Numbered from the stretch's first letter, positions 33,524 to 42,817 are shown. The stretch is DNA of 64,000 nucleotides from Mesorhizobium sp. YM1C-6-2 (GCF_003666685.1 NZ_RCIZ01000002.1:206501-270500); one strand, 5' to 3'. Numbers and translations: made by a program. Notes: generated from the sequence alone by a model not told the origin.

Positions 33524-34147
33524 ATGGCCGACGACGTCTACGCCAAGCAACAGTTCGGCCAGAAGATCGGCTTCGGCAGGCTGCCGGCGCTGCTGGTCGT
33601 CGATTTCGTCAACGGCTTCACCGACCCGGACATCCTCGGCGGCGGCAACATCCTCGATGCGGTCGAGGCGACGAAGCCGTTGCTCGCCTTCTTCCGCGCG
33701 GCGAAGCTGCCCGTCGTCTTCACCCGCATCGTCTATGCCGACGACGGGGCGGACGCCGGCGTCTGGTGCCAGAAGGTGCCGCGGCTGCGCGACCTCACCG
33801 AAAAGGCGCATGCCAGCCAGGTCGTCGACACCCTCGCGCCCGTGGAGGGCGAGCTGGTGATCCGCAAGACGCAGGCGTCGGCCTTCTTCGGCACGCATCT
33901 CGCCGCGCATTTCGTCGGCAAGGGCGTCGACACGGTCGTGCTCGCCGGCTGCACCACGTCGGGCTGCATCCGCGCCAGCGCCATCGACGCGATGAGCATG
34001 AACTACCGCGTCACCGTGGCGAAGGATTGCGTCGGCGACCGCGCACTCGGCCCGCACGAGGCGAACCTCTTCGACATGGGCCAGAAATACGCCGACCTCT
34101 TGACCGGCGGTGAGGTGGTGGCGGCGCTGAAAGCCAGGGCCGCCTGA
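33524..34147 (+). CDS. Isochorismatase-family hydrolase (N-carbamoylsarcosine amidase-like)
   Basis: 207 residues of the cysteine-hydrolase fold. The triad is visible: Asp27 (ALLVVDFVNGF), Lys115 (VIRKTQASAFF) and Cys148 (AGCTTSGCIRASAIDAM). Among relatives are N-carbamoylsarcosine amidase, nicotinamidase, biuret hydrolase and maleamate amidase, all of which cut C-N amide bonds. In this operon it may cleave the open-chain product formed by the deacetylase-family enzyme. GGGGGAG precedes the ATG. Confidence 0.88.
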   Translation: MADDVYAKQQFGQKIGFGRLPALLVVDFVNGFTDPDILGGGNILDAVEATKPLLAFFRAAKLPVVFTRIVYADDGADAGVWCQKVPRLRDLTEKAHASQVVDTLAPVEGELVIRKTQASAFFGTHLAAHFVGKGVDTVVLAGCTTSGCIRASAIDAMSMNYRVTVAKDCVGDRALGPHEANLFDMGQKYADLLTGGEVVAALKARAA

Positions 34148-34302
34148 CCGGACGGTCGCAGCAGGCCGCCCATCGCGCCCGCCAACCTTGTACGCTCCGC
34201 CCCGATCCCTAGTTATGTGGTGAACGGCACGACAGCCTTGGGCTTCCCGGTGGGCTGTATCGGGGCTGGAAATCGGGCCGATACGGCGTCAGGATGAAAA
34301 GC

Positions 34303-35208
34303 ATGAAAATCGAACCTGTCTTGCGGTCAGTCGTGGCCATTCGCTCTTCGATCCCGGAGGACGCGTTCACGGCGGGCACGCTCGGCAACCTCAGGGAAGG
34401 CAGCGGCGTCGTCATCCGGGAAAACGGACTGGTGCTGACCATCGGCTACCTGATCACCGAGGCCGAGGAAGTCTGGCTGACGCGCCATGACGGGCGCGTG
34501 GTTCCCGGCCATGCGCTCGCCTACGACCAGGAAACCGGCTTCGGCCTGGTGCAGGCGCTGGGTCCGCTCGACTTGCCGGCGCTGGAACTCGGCGATGCGG
34601 CGGCGGCCAAGGTCGGCGACGACGTCGTGCTCGCCGACGGGACCGGCAGTTATATCGAGGCAGACATCGTCGCCAGGCAGGAATTCGCCGGCTACTGGGA
34701 ATATCTGCTCGACGACGCGATCTTCACCGCACCGGCCCATCCTTCGTGGGGCGGCGCAGCCCTGGTCGGCTCTGATGGCAAGCTCATCGGCATCGGCTCG
34801 CTGCGCCTGCAGATGAGCCGGGGCAGCGAGGTCGCCGACATCAACATGGTGGTGCCAATCGACCTGCTGCCGCCGATCCTCGACGACCTGGTCAAACGCG
34901 GCCGGGTCGACAAGCCGCCGCGCCCCTGGCTCGGTGCCTTCTCCGCCGAAAGCAATGGCGAGGTGATCGTCATGAGCGTGTCGGAGGGCGGTCCGGCGGC
35001 GCAGGCGGGGCTGCAGCAGGGCGACATCATCTCGGATGTACGCGATACGGAGGTCGAGGGCCTCGGCGACTTCTACCGCAAGCTCTGGGCGAGCGGGCCG
35101 GCGGGTGCGGAGGTGCCGATGCGCATCGTGCGCGACGGCCGCGAGACATGGCTGCGCGTGAAGACCGCAGACCGCAGCTCGTTCCTCAGGAAGCCGCAGC
35201 TCCAGTAA
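34303..35208 (+). CDS. HtrA-like pseudoprotease with PDZ domain
   Basis: 301 residues, no signal peptide. The fold of DegP/HtrA is clear: GSGVVIRENGLVLTIGYLITEAE, DQETGFGLVQ, then HPSWGGAALVGSDGKLIGI, followed by a PDZ domain (VIVMSVSEGGPAAQAGLQQGDII). But the three catalytic positions are changed: His (TNNHV in HtrA) is Tyr in TIGYL, Asp (TDLAV) is Gly in TGFGL, and GNSGG is PSWGG. It should not cut peptides and may act as a scaffold or sensor. The ATG at 34303 follows AGGA by 8 nt; an ATG at 34294 lacks a ribosome site. It is monocistronic. Confidence 0.8.
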   Translation: MKIEPVLRSVVAIRSSIPEDAFTAGTLGNLREGSGVVIRENGLVLTIGYLITEAEEVWLTRHDGRVVPGHALAYDQETGFGLVQALGPLDLPALELGDAAAAKVGDDVVLADGTGSYIEADIVARQEFAGYWEYLLDDAIFTAPAHPSWGGAALVGSDGKLIGIGSLRLQMSRGSEVADINMVVPIDLLPPILDDLVKRGRVDKPPRPWLGAFSAESNGEVIVMSVSEGGPAAQAGLQQGDIISDVRDTEVEGLGDFYRKLWASGPAGAEVPMRIVRDGRETWLRVKTADRSSFLRKPQLQ

Positions 35209-35213
35209 CGCAG

Positions 35214-36032
35214 TCAGCCGTTGCCGGATTCGGCCCTGGATCCCGGCCAACGAAGGCGGCGGAGCACCAGCACCGTCGCGGTGACCAGGATAAGGATGAC
35301 GGAGATCGCGGCGATTGCCGGGTCGATGTTGTCCCTGAGACCCATCCACATCAGCCGCGGCAGGGTGATGGCGTCGACGCTGGTGATGAACAGCGTCACG
35401 CCGATTTCTTCCCAGGACAGGACGAAGGAGAGCAGCGCCGCCGTCATGATCCCGAACTTGATGTTGGGGATGATGATCTGGGTCGCGCGCTCCCACGTGC
35501 TGGCGCCGAGGCCGCGCGCCGCGAGGTCGATGCGCCGGTCGACCTGGGAGAGCGCCACCAGGATGAGGACGGTGGCGAAGGGCACGGTCATGACCGAATG
35601 CGCCATGGCGACGCCGAGCCAGGTATCGTAGCCGAGCCAGGGGATGACGTTCGAGAGCGAGGTGAGCAGGAAATAGAGCGTGATCGCCGACACGACCGGC
35701 GGCACCACCATGGGCAGCAGCACGAAACCGACGAGAAGCGCGGTGAAGCGCGGCTGGAACATCCATACGCCCAGGCTGAAGCAGAGCGCCAGCACCGTCG
35801 AGAATACGCTCGAGACGATGCCGATGCGGATCGAAAGCAGGATGCCGCCGATCCACTTCGGATCTTCGATCAGCGCGCGGTAGTGCCTGAGCGATAGCTC
35901 GCCCGACGGCATCGCCAGCATGCGCGACGGCGTGAAGGACACCGGCACTACGGCGAGCAGGGGCATCAGCAGGAAGAGCGCCACCAGCGTGGCGGCGATC
36001 AGCGAGACGGGGCCGGGGCGATAGGTCGGCAT
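35214..36032 (-). CDS. ABC importer permease, PotC-like
   Basis: 272 residues, about six membrane segments, EAA loop IDLAARGLGASTWERATQIIIPNIKFGI. It is the last gene of a second spermidine/putrescine-type importer operon (ATPase, binding protein, permease, permease). Its ATG overlaps the stop of the preceding permease (ATGA). It converges on the pseudoprotease gene with only 5 nt between stops. Confidence 0.9.
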   Translation of the reverse strand: MPTYRPGPVSLIAATLVALFLLMPLLAVVPVSFTPSRMLAMPSGELSLRHYRALIEDPKWIGGILLSIRIGIVSSVFSTVLALCFSLGVWMFQPRFTALLVGFVLLPMVVPPVVSAITLYFLLTSLSNVIPWLGYDTWLGVAMAHSVMTVPFATVLILVALSQVDRRIDLAARGLGASTWERATQIIIPNIKFGIMTAALLSFVLSWEEIGVTLFITSVDAITLPRLMWMGLRDNIDPAIAAISVILILVTATVLVLRRLRWPGSRAESGNG

Positions 36033-36862
36033 CAGATCAGCTGCCTTGGCCTGACATAGCGGAAGAGCACCGCCATCAGCGCGCCGACGAAGAGTACGAG
36101 CACGACGCTGATCGCCGCGCCCAGCCCCCAGTCGGGGCTCTGGAAGATGCGCAGCCAGACCAGTTCAGCCACCATCACGCTGCGGCCGCCGCCGAGGATG
36201 GCGGGGGTGACGAAGAAGCCCAGCGCGAAGACGAAGACGATCGCCGCGGCGCCGATAATGCCCGACGCCGTCATCGGCACGAAGATCGTCCAGAAGGTCC
36301 GTGTGCGGCTGGAACCCAGGCCGCGCGCGGCGAGAAGCACGCGGTCATCGAGGTTGCGCATGGCCGACGCCAGCGGGAAGACGGCGAACGGGACGAGGAA
36401 ATGCGTCATGCCGACGATGACGCCGAATTCATTGCGCACCAGCGCCAGCGGCTCCGAGATGAAGCCGATTCCCTGCAGCCAGGTGTTGATCAGGCCGCGG
36501 TTGGACAGCAGCGCCACCCAGCCGAAGGCGCGTGTCAGCACCGATATCCAGAACGGGATGAGGATGCAGAACTCGGCGGCCATGCGCTGGGCAGGGGTCC
36601 CCCGGACCCACACGACGGTGATGGCATAGGCGGCGATTACCGAGGCTATGGTGACGACAATGCAGATGCGCAGCGTGCGGATGAACACCGATTGCACGAG
36701 CGGATCGGTGATCAGCGCGCCATACTGCCCGAGCCCCGGCTCGGGCAGGGTGAAGCTCCATTTCACGACACCGAGGAACGGCCACAGATAGGTGACGGCC
36801 AGAAAGAGGAGCAGCGGCGCCATCGTCAGCGCCGCGCCTCGTCCGTTCGAAAGGTGTCGCAT
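36032..36862 (-). CDS. ABC importer permease, PotB-like
   Basis: About 276 residues with six membrane segments and the EAA loop VLLAARGLGSSRTRTFWTIFVPMTASGI. I chose the ATG at 36862, 10 nt after the binding-protein stop. Earlier starts would overlap that gene and add a non-hydrophobic extension. It is coupled to the second permease by an ATGA overlap. Confidence 0.87.
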   Translation of the reverse strand: MRHLSNGRGAALTMAPLLLFLAVTYLWPFLGVVKWSFTLPEPGLGQYGALITDPLVQSVFIRTLRICIVVTIASVIAAYAITVVWVRGTPAQRMAAEFCILIPFWISVLTRAFGWVALLSNRGLINTWLQGIGFISEPLALVRNEFGVIVGMTHFLVPFAVFPLASAMRNLDDRVLLAARGLGSSRTRTFWTIFVPMTASGIIGAAAIVFVFALGFFVTPAILGGGRSVMVAELVWLRIFQSPDWGLGAAISVVLVLFVGALMAVLFRYVRPRQLI

Positions 36863-36872
36863 CTCGGCCCGG

Positions 36873-37988
36873 TCAGGCGGAGATGATCTTGGTGTATTCG
36901 TCGAGCGCAGGCCCGTAATTGGCGGCATACCACTCCATGTCGAGGGTGATCTGCTTGGCCATGTTGGCCGGGTCGACCGGGTTGAAGTTCTTCTTGTCGG
37001 CGGGGACGAGCGCGTCGGCCGCCGGATTGGCCGGACCCTGCCCGAGCTTGTCGAACATGATGAGCTGCCGCTCGGGATCCTGGGCGCTGGCGATGAACTT
37101 CATCGCTGCGTCCTTGCCGCCGGGATTGCCCTTCAGGACGGCGAGCGCGCCGGGCGAGATCAGGCCTTGGTCCCAGATGAACTTGATCGATCCGCCCGAA
37201 TCCTGCTCGATCAGCGAGGCGCGCGTCGACCACACGATGGCCATGGAGGCTTCGCCGTTGAGCAGCACGCTCTGGCTTTCGGCGCCGCCGCCCCAATAGG
37301 CGACGACGTTTTCCTTGAAGGCGGCGATCTTGTCATGCGCGCGCTTCAAGTCGAGCGGATAGAGGTCGGCGGGCGCCACGCCATCGGCGAGCAGCGCGGC
37401 TTCCCAGCTCGACACGCCCCATTTGTAAAGAGAACGCTTGCCGGGGAATTTCTCGACGTCGAAGAAATCCTTCATGCCGGTTGGGGCGGTGTCGCCGTAT
37501 TTCTCGGAATCGTAGGCGATGACATAGGAGAAGAAGTAGGTCGAAGCGGCATAATCCCAGCCGAAGCCCGGCCGCATTTTCGACTTGTCGACGATGGCGT
37601 AGTCGATCGGCTCCAGCATGCCCTTGGCGCCGAGCGTGATCGCGGAGAACGGGTCGACGTCGACGAGGTCCCAGGTCGGCTTGCCGCTCTTGGCCTGCGC
37701 CTCGATCGCGCCTTCCGTCGGTCCGGAGCCGTCCATCTTGACGACGATGCCGGTCTCCTTGGTGAAGGGCTGGCCGTAGGCCGCGTCATAGGCGGTGATG
37801 GCGTCGCCGCCCCAGTTCACCAGCACCAGTTCCTTGGCCTGCGCGAAAGCCTCGCCCGAGCGCAGCAGCAATGGCGTGCCGGCGAGCACCAGCGCCGAGA
37901 GTTGCGTGAACTGGCGGCGGGAGATCTCGCCGCGGGCGGCTCTGCCGGCCAGCGACTCCACTGCCTGTTTCTTGAATTCGTTCGTCAT
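36873..37988 (-). CDS. ABC importer periplasmic binding protein, PotD-like
   Basis: 371 residues with a Tat leader (ISRRQFTQLSALVLAGTPLLL, cleavage near AFAQA) and the PotD-type fold starting LVLVNWGGDAITAYDAAYGQPF. The blocks GKPTWDLVDVDPFSAI and GEASMAIVWSTRASLIEQD are typical of this class. It binds a small cation, polyamine or amino-acid derivative in the periplasm. It differs clearly from the binding protein at 18208, so the two importers should have different ligands. Confidence 0.9.
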   Translation of the reverse strand: MTNEFKKQAVESLAGRAARGEISRRQFTQLSALVLAGTPLLLRSGEAFAQAKELVLVNWGGDAITAYDAAYGQPFTKETGIVVKMDGSGPTEGAIEAQAKSGKPTWDLVDVDPFSAITLGAKGMLEPIDYAIVDKSKMRPGFGWDYAASTYFFSYVIAYDSEKYGDTAPTGMKDFFDVEKFPGKRSLYKWGVSSWEAALLADGVAPADLYPLDLKRAHDKIAAFKENVVAYWGGGAESQSVLLNGEASMAIVWSTRASLIEQDSGGSIKFIWDQGLISPGALAVLKGNPGGKDAAMKFIASAQDPERQLIMFDKLGQGPANPAADALVPADKKNFNPVDPANMAKQITLDMEWYAANYGPALDEYTKIISA

Positions 37989-38031
37989 GTCAGTTCCCCT
38001 TTTTCGTTGCTATCGACCGTTGCGGGCATCG

Positions 38032-39114
38032 CTACCTTGCCAGCAGTATGCCCCTTTCCGCCGGCCATGTGAGCCAGACCGAATTGCCGCCGCGCAAAGC
38101 CGTCGCGGCAACGTCGTTGGGTACGGAAACCGTGAGTCGGGTGCCCTGTCTGGTCAACAGGTCGAGCTTGGTGGCCGCGCCGAGATAGGTGGAGGCGGTG
38201 GTGGTCGCGACGATCCCATTCTCGCCTGACTCTGCCTCGCTCCTGATCGTCATATATTCGGGCCTGACCGCCAGCACGGCGTCGCCGGTCACGTCCGTGG
38301 CGCCGCGCACGGTGATTGTGCGGTCCTCGCAGAGGCCCGTCGCCGCGCCGTTCTCCTGCCGCACATTGTTGAGCGGCAGCATGTTGATCTCGCCGAGGAA
38401 CTCGGCGACGAAGCGGTTCGCCGGCCGGTCGTAAACCTCTTCCGGGGTTCCCACCTGCAGCAGCTCGCCGTGATTGAAGATGGCGATACGCGAGGCGAGC
38501 GCCAGTGCCTCGCTCTGGTCGTGGGTGACGAAGACGAAGGTGGTGCCGGTCTCCTGGTGCAGGCGTTTCATCTCGGCCTGCATCTGGCCGCGCAGGCTCT
38601 TGTCCAGCGCCGAGAACGGTTCGTCGAGGAGGAGAACGCCCGGCTCGAACACCAGCGCCCTCGCCAGCGCGACGCGCTGCTGCTGGCCGCCTGAAAGCTG
38701 CGAGGGAAGCTTGGTTTCGTGGCCCTTCAGCCCGACGCGCGCGATCATCTCGGCGACGCGCTGCCTGATCTCTGCTGCGGGCCGCTTGCGTACCTTGAGC
38801 GGGAAGGCGATGTTGGCCTCGACGCTCATATGGGGGAAGAGCGCATAGCCCTGGAAGACCATGCCGGCGGCGCGCAGCTCAGCCGGCCGGTCGGTGATGT
38901 CGACGCCGTCGCTGAACAGCCGGCCGTCGCTTGGCGGCAGGAATCCGGCCAGGATCATCAGGAAGGTCGTCTTGCCCGATCCGGACGGGCCGAGCAGCGC
39001 CAGGAACTCGCCGCGACCGATGTCGAGCGTGAGGTCGTTCAGCGCGCGAAAGTGACCGAAGCTCTTGCCGATCCCGATCGCCTTGATTTCCGCTGCGCGA
39101 GCGTTCTTGGGCAT
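38032..39114 (-). CDS. ABC importer ATP-binding protein, PotA-like
   Basis: 360 residues: Walker A GPSGSGKTT, signature [15 protein letters not shown], Walker B VLLLDEPFSALDK, H-loop VTHDQSEA, and a TOBE domain at the C-terminus (DAVLAVRPEYMTI). The ATG at 39114 has AAGGA 7 nt upstream; the longer reading enters the control region. It heads the importer operon and lies downstream of the LysR gene on the same strand. Confidence 0.9.
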   Translation of the reverse strand: MPKNARAAEIKAIGIGKSFGHFRALNDLTLDIGRGEFLALLGPSGSGKTTFLMILAGFLPPSDGRLFSDGVDITDRPAELRAAGMVFQGYALFPHMSVEANIAFPLKVRKRPAAEIRQRVAEMIARVGLKGHETKLPSQLSGGQQQRVALARALVFEPGVLLLDEPFSALDKSLRGQMQAEMKRLHQETGTTFVFVTHDQSEALALASRIAIFNHGELLQVGTPEEVYDRPANRFVAEFLGEINMLPLNNVRQENGAATGLCEDRTITVRGATDVTGDAVLAVRPEYMTIRSEAESGENGIVATTTASTYLGAATKLDLLTRQGTRLTVSVPNDVAATALRGGNSVWLTWPAERGILLAR

Positions 39115-39223
39115 CCACATTTCCTTGCCGATGGGAAAAGCGTACGGAGGCCGGGTTGCGTCCGCAACAGAAATATTTTCGCGCCTCCGGCAAATTTCAT
39201 TCACCTGAAACTGTCGTCAGATT

Positions 39224-40132
39224 TCAATCATAGGCATTTCGCGCCACGGCTTCCGCCTCGATCAGCCGGGATTTGAGCCAATGTGCAAATGTCTTGAGCA
39301 GAGGCTGCTCGGCGCGCGAGTGCTCGGTGACGAGGTGATAGGAGCGGGTCGACTTGATGGCGTCGTCAAAAGGCCGGATCAACTGTCCTTCCTTCATGGC
39401 GGTCCGGCAGGTGAGTTCGTCGCCCATGGCGATGCCCTGGCCGGCGCTCGCGGCGGCGAAGACGAGGTTCATGTCGGAGAATACGATTCCGGATTGCGCA
39501 TCAGGCGCCACCACGCGCGCCTGCGCCAGCCAGCGCGTCCAGTCCTCCTGGTCGCCGAGATGGAGCAAGGTCGCCCGGAATACGTCGGCCGGCTCCGACA
39601 GGCCGCCGAGCTTGTTGAGGAGCACGGGGCTGCACAACGGCGTGAACTCGACCTCGCAAAGCAGCTCGACCAGGCGATCCGGCCAGTTGCCGTCGCCGAA
39701 GGCTATGAAGATGTCTACGTCCGGACTGCTGACGTCGTCGAGCCGCCGCGGGGTTACGATGTGGAGGGCGATGTCCGGATAGAGCGCCTGGAACTCGCCG
39801 ATATGCGTGCACAGCCACAGGGATGCGAAACCCGGCGTGCAACTGACGCAAAGCGAGCCGGCGAGCCCGCCCTGGCCGTGCTGCGAGCCGGCGTCGCCGA
39901 GCATGGCGAGCGCCTTGCGGACATCGCTTGCGTAGCGCTTGCCGCGGACGGTCAGTGCGACGCCCTTGCCAATGCGTTCGAGCAGCTCGAAGCCGAGGTC
40001 GCGCTCGAGCAGGCGCAACTGATGGCTGACCGCGCTGCGCGTCAGGCTGAGTTCGTCGGCGGCGCGCCAGACCGAGCCGTGCCGGGCAAAGCTGTCCAGC
40101 GCACGCAGCGCCTGCATGGAGGGTATACGCAT
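39224..40132 (-). CDS. LysR family regulator (GcvA-like)
   Basis: 302 residues. The N-terminal HTH contains MQALRALDSFARHGSVWRAADELSLTRSAVSHQLRLLERDLGFELLERIG, with the GcvA/AmpR-type pattern; the effector domain follows. The ATG at 40132 has GAGG upstream and puts the HTH at the usual position. It lies between the importer operon (same strand) and the divergent M20 hydrolase gene, and may regulate either. A TGAAA-N11-TTTCA inverted repeat spans its 3' end (39206-39226), near the importer promoter. Confidence 0.9.
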   Translation of the reverse strand: MRIPSMQALRALDSFARHGSVWRAADELSLTRSAVSHQLRLLERDLGFELLERIGKGVALTVRGKRYASDVRKALAMLGDAGSQHGQGGLAGSLCVSCTPGFASLWLCTHIGEFQALYPDIALHIVTPRRLDDVSSPDVDIFIAFGDGNWPDRLVELLCEVEFTPLCSPVLLNKLGGLSEPADVFRATLLHLGDQEDWTRWLAQARVVAPDAQSGIVFSDMNLVFAAASAGQGIAMGDELTCRTAMKEGQLIRPFDDAIKSTRSYHLVTEHSRAEQPLLKTFAHWLKSRLIEAEAVARNAYD

Positions 40133-40157
40133 GGCTCGGCCTCTTTGGTGAAGAAAA

Positions 40158-40175
40158 TTTGCAGATAATGGCAAA
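40158..40175. promoter_or_regulatory. Inverted repeat TTTGC-N8-GCAAA in the LysR/hydrolase divergent gap
   Basis: A perfect 5-bp inverted repeat lies in the 99-nt gap, 26 nt from the LysR start and 57 nt from the hydrolase start. It is the only clear dyad there and a likely regulator site. The family match is inferred only from position. Confidence 0.4.
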
Positions 40176-40231
40176 ACATATCACTTTTAGCGCGGCCTTT
40201 TCACTGATTACCTGTCGATCAGGAGGTGGCC

Positions 40232-41833
40232 ATGAACACTTCAGCATCGAGAACCGCCGAGGCCGTCGTCGACGCGCGGCAGGCGGAGCTTTCCGGCTGG
40301 ACCCGCCACATCTTCGATCTCGGCGAGACTGCCTGGCGGGAATATGAATCAGCGGCGTGGTATGTCGACAGGCTGAAGCGGGAAGGCTTCTCGGTCGAGG
40401 AAGGCTCCGGCGGCATGCCGACCGCCTTCTGCGCGCACTGGACGAACAAGGGGACCGGCGGCGCCGGCTCGGCCAATGGCCCGACCATCGGCATGTATGC
40501 CGAATATGACGGCGTGCCCGGCAACTGCCAGGACGCGGCGACGGTCAAGCGGCCCCGCACCGGCCTGAACGAGCATGCGGGCGGTCATACCGATCCGCAT
40601 TCCGGCCTCGGCATGGGCTCGTTCGGCGGCCTGCTCGCCACCAAGGCGGCCATGGAGAAGCACGGCATTGCGGGAACGCTGCGCTTCACCGGCGAGCCGG
40701 CGGAGAAGGTGAGGGGGTCGAAGCCGATCCACGCCGCCAGGGGCTATTATGATGGCCTCGACGCGATGATCTCCTTCCATCCCTTCTACATGCTGCCGAT
40801 GTGCAACACGGTGCGCTGGGAGACGCATTGCGGGGCCGCCTACGGGATGATCTACCGCTTTATCTGCGACGAGCCGGAAAACTGGACGCGGGGCGACGGC
40901 GCGCCGATCCCGCAGGCGCATTCGGCGGTGCGGGCGCCCGGCGCCAACGACGCGCTGATGCTCATGTACATGACGTCGAAGGCGCTGCGCGATTCCATGC
41001 TGACCTACCAGGGCGGCTGGTCGATGAGCGAGGCGATCCTGACTGCCGGCCAGGCGACGGCGGACAACCTGCCGGCCGGCCTCGCCGAGATACAATACAT
41101 GCTGCGGGCGCCGACGGTCGCAATGGGAGAGCGGGTGGCGGCGCTGCTCGACCAGAACGCCGAGGCCACGGCGCGGATGACCGGGTGCCGCGTCGAGCGC
41201 CACTGGGTGACGAAATCGCGTCCAGGCCTCGCCAACCATGTCATGGCGCGCGTCACCTGGGATGCGCTGAAAACGGTCGGCGCGCCGCGCTGGAGCGAGA
41301 AAGCAAAGGCAATCGCGCGCGAAATCCAGCTCAATGCCGGCGGGCAGGCGACGGACGAGCCGTTCCTGCCCGAATGCGAGCGGCTGATCGACCCGGAAGC
41401 GGCGGAGGCGATCCTGCGGCGCGACCTGCCGCCCTCGCAGATCAACTCGACCTCCGACGACTACACCGACATGAGCTGGCATGCGCCGACCTGCCGCTTC
41501 TACATCGCGCGGCCGGCGCTCGCGGCGCAGCCTGATGTCGCCTGGCCGGGCTGGGCGATGAATGCGCTCGGCGGCATTCCCGAGACGATCGACCCGATGG
41601 TGACATGCGCCGCCAAGACGGTGGCGCTGACGGCATTGCGGCTGCTCGAGGACAAGGCCGCGCGCGATGCGGCAAAGGCGGAGTTTGTCGAGCGCACCGG
41701 CGGCGGGATCGGCGGCGACAAATGGCTCGCGCCGCTCTGCGACTACGATCCGCCCATCCATTTCCGCTGGCCGGAATATGTCACCACGCCGCGCGGCCGC
41801 GACTGGTGGATACCGACCGTTCCCAACGCATGA
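40232..41833 (+). CDS. M20-family amidohydrolase, AbgB-like
   Basis: 533 residues, long for M20, as in the p-aminobenzoyl-glutamate hydrolase subunit AbgB. Features: IFDLGETAWREYESA near the start, IGMYAEYDGVPGNCQD, the metal region GLNEHAGGHTDPHSGLGMGS, and LRFTGEPAEKVRGSKPIHAARGYYDGLDAMISFHP. It hydrolyses an amide of an amino acid. AGGAGG is 5 nt before the ATG at 40232; a GTG at 40226 lies inside that site. The deiminase-fold gene follows after 13 nt. Confidence 0.85.
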   Translation: MNTSASRTAEAVVDARQAELSGWTRHIFDLGETAWREYESAAWYVDRLKREGFSVEEGSGGMPTAFCAHWTNKGTGGAGSANGPTIGMYAEYDGVPGNCQDAATVKRPRTGLNEHAGGHTDPHSGLGMGSFGGLLATKAAMEKHGIAGTLRFTGEPAEKVRGSKPIHAARGYYDGLDAMISFHPFYMLPMCNTVRWETHCGAAYGMIYRFICDEPENWTRGDGAPIPQAHSAVRAPGANDALMLMYMTSKALRDSMLTYQGGWSMSEAILTAGQATADNLPAGLAEIQYMLRAPTVAMGERVAALLDQNAEATARMTGCRVERHWVTKSRPGLANHVMARVTWDALKTVGAPRWSEKAKAIAREIQLNAGGQATDEPFLPECERLIDPEAAEAILRRDLPPSQINSTSDDYTDMSWHAPTCRFYIARPALAAQPDVAWPGWAMNALGGIPETIDPMVTCAAKTVALTALRLLEDKAARDAAKAEFVERTGGGIGGDKWLAPLCDYDPPIHFRWPEYVTTPRGRDWWIPTVPNA

Positions 41834-41846
41834 AGAGGAGACCGAC

Positions 41847-42782
41847 ATGACACGGCATGAAACCATCGCTGCTGCGGAGCCCTTTTCGCTGCAGCGCCGC
41901 AACCCGGCCGGCGGCACCAAGCCGCTGGCCGGCTGGGGCTTCCGCAACGAGACCGACCAGCTTACTGACGTGCTGCTCGGCTCGCCGGCCTTCCTGCGCC
42001 ATCTCGCGACCAGCTCGCTGTCGCGCAAGCATCTGCGCGAGGCGCCCTGCAACATCCAGACGGCGCAGGCCCAGCACAAGGACCTGGTCGCCGCTTACGA
42101 GAATTTCGGCGTCAAGGTGCACTGGCACGAGCCGTCGCCGGAACTGCCGATGCAGGTCTATTCGCGCGATTCCAGCGTGATGACGCCGTATGGCGCCGTC
42201 ATCACCGCCATGGCCAACTGGTGGCGGCGCGGCGAGAATTACGCAGCGATCCGCACCTATGAGAAGCTCGGCATCCCGATCTACGACATGGTGACGGCAG
42301 GCACCTTCGAGGGCGGCGACTTCAACGTCATCGAGGACGGCGTGGTGCTGATCGGCTGCGGCGGCGCGCGCACGCAGGAGGAGGGCGCCCGCCAGGTACA
42401 GGACTGGTTCGAGAAGGAAGGCTGGGAGACGCGGCTTGCCTTCATCGACGAATATTACGTGCATATCGACCTGATGGTGGTGCCGATCGCCGAAAAGCTC
42501 ACCGCCGTCTGTCTCGCCTGCACCGAGCCCGGCATCGTCGACTGGCTGAAGGGCAAGGGCCACGAGATCATCGACGTGCCGTTCCAGGACACGATGGCGC
42601 TCGGCTGCAACTTCATGTCGCTCGGCAAGGACAGGGTGATCGCGCCGACCGTGTCGAAGACGCTGATCGAGAAGCTCAAGGCGCGCGGCTTCGATGTCGC
42701 GGCGGTCAACATGAGCGAGATCTCCAAGACCGGCGGCGGCATTCACTGCATGGCGCAGGCGCTGAAGCGCGTGCCTGCCTGA
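41847..42782 (+). CDS. Amidinotransferase / arginine-deiminase-fold hydrolase (DDAH-like)
   Basis: 311 residues of the pentein fold. Substrate-binding VYSRDSSVMTPYGAV, the Glu-containing TFEGGDFNVIEDG, the catalytic His in YVHIDLMVVPI, and nucleophile Cys301 in KTGGGIHCMAQ are all visible. Relatives split the guanidino group of arginine or dimethylarginine, or transfer amidino groups. GAGGAG precedes the ATG by 6 nt. With an AbgB-like hydrolase before it and another M20 enzyme after it, a guanidino or ureido compound carrying an amide bond is the probable substrate (inference). Confidence 0.87.
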   Translation: MTRHETIAAAEPFSLQRRNPAGGTKPLAGWGFRNETDQLTDVLLGSPAFLRHLATSSLSRKHLREAPCNIQTAQAQHKDLVAAYENFGVKVHWHEPSPELPMQVYSRDSSVMTPYGAVITAMANWWRRGENYAAIRTYEKLGIPIYDMVTAGTFEGGDFNVIEDGVVLIGCGGARTQEEGARQVQDWFEKEGWETRLAFIDEYYVHIDLMVVPIAEKLTAVCLACTEPGIVDWLKGKGHEIIDVPFQDTMALGCNFMSLGKDRVIAPTVSKTLIEKLKARGFDVAAVNMSEISKTGGGIHCMAQALKRVPA

Positions 42783-42817
42783 GCAGCCGGCAGGCGCGCG
42801 GATAAATCGATCGCGAC

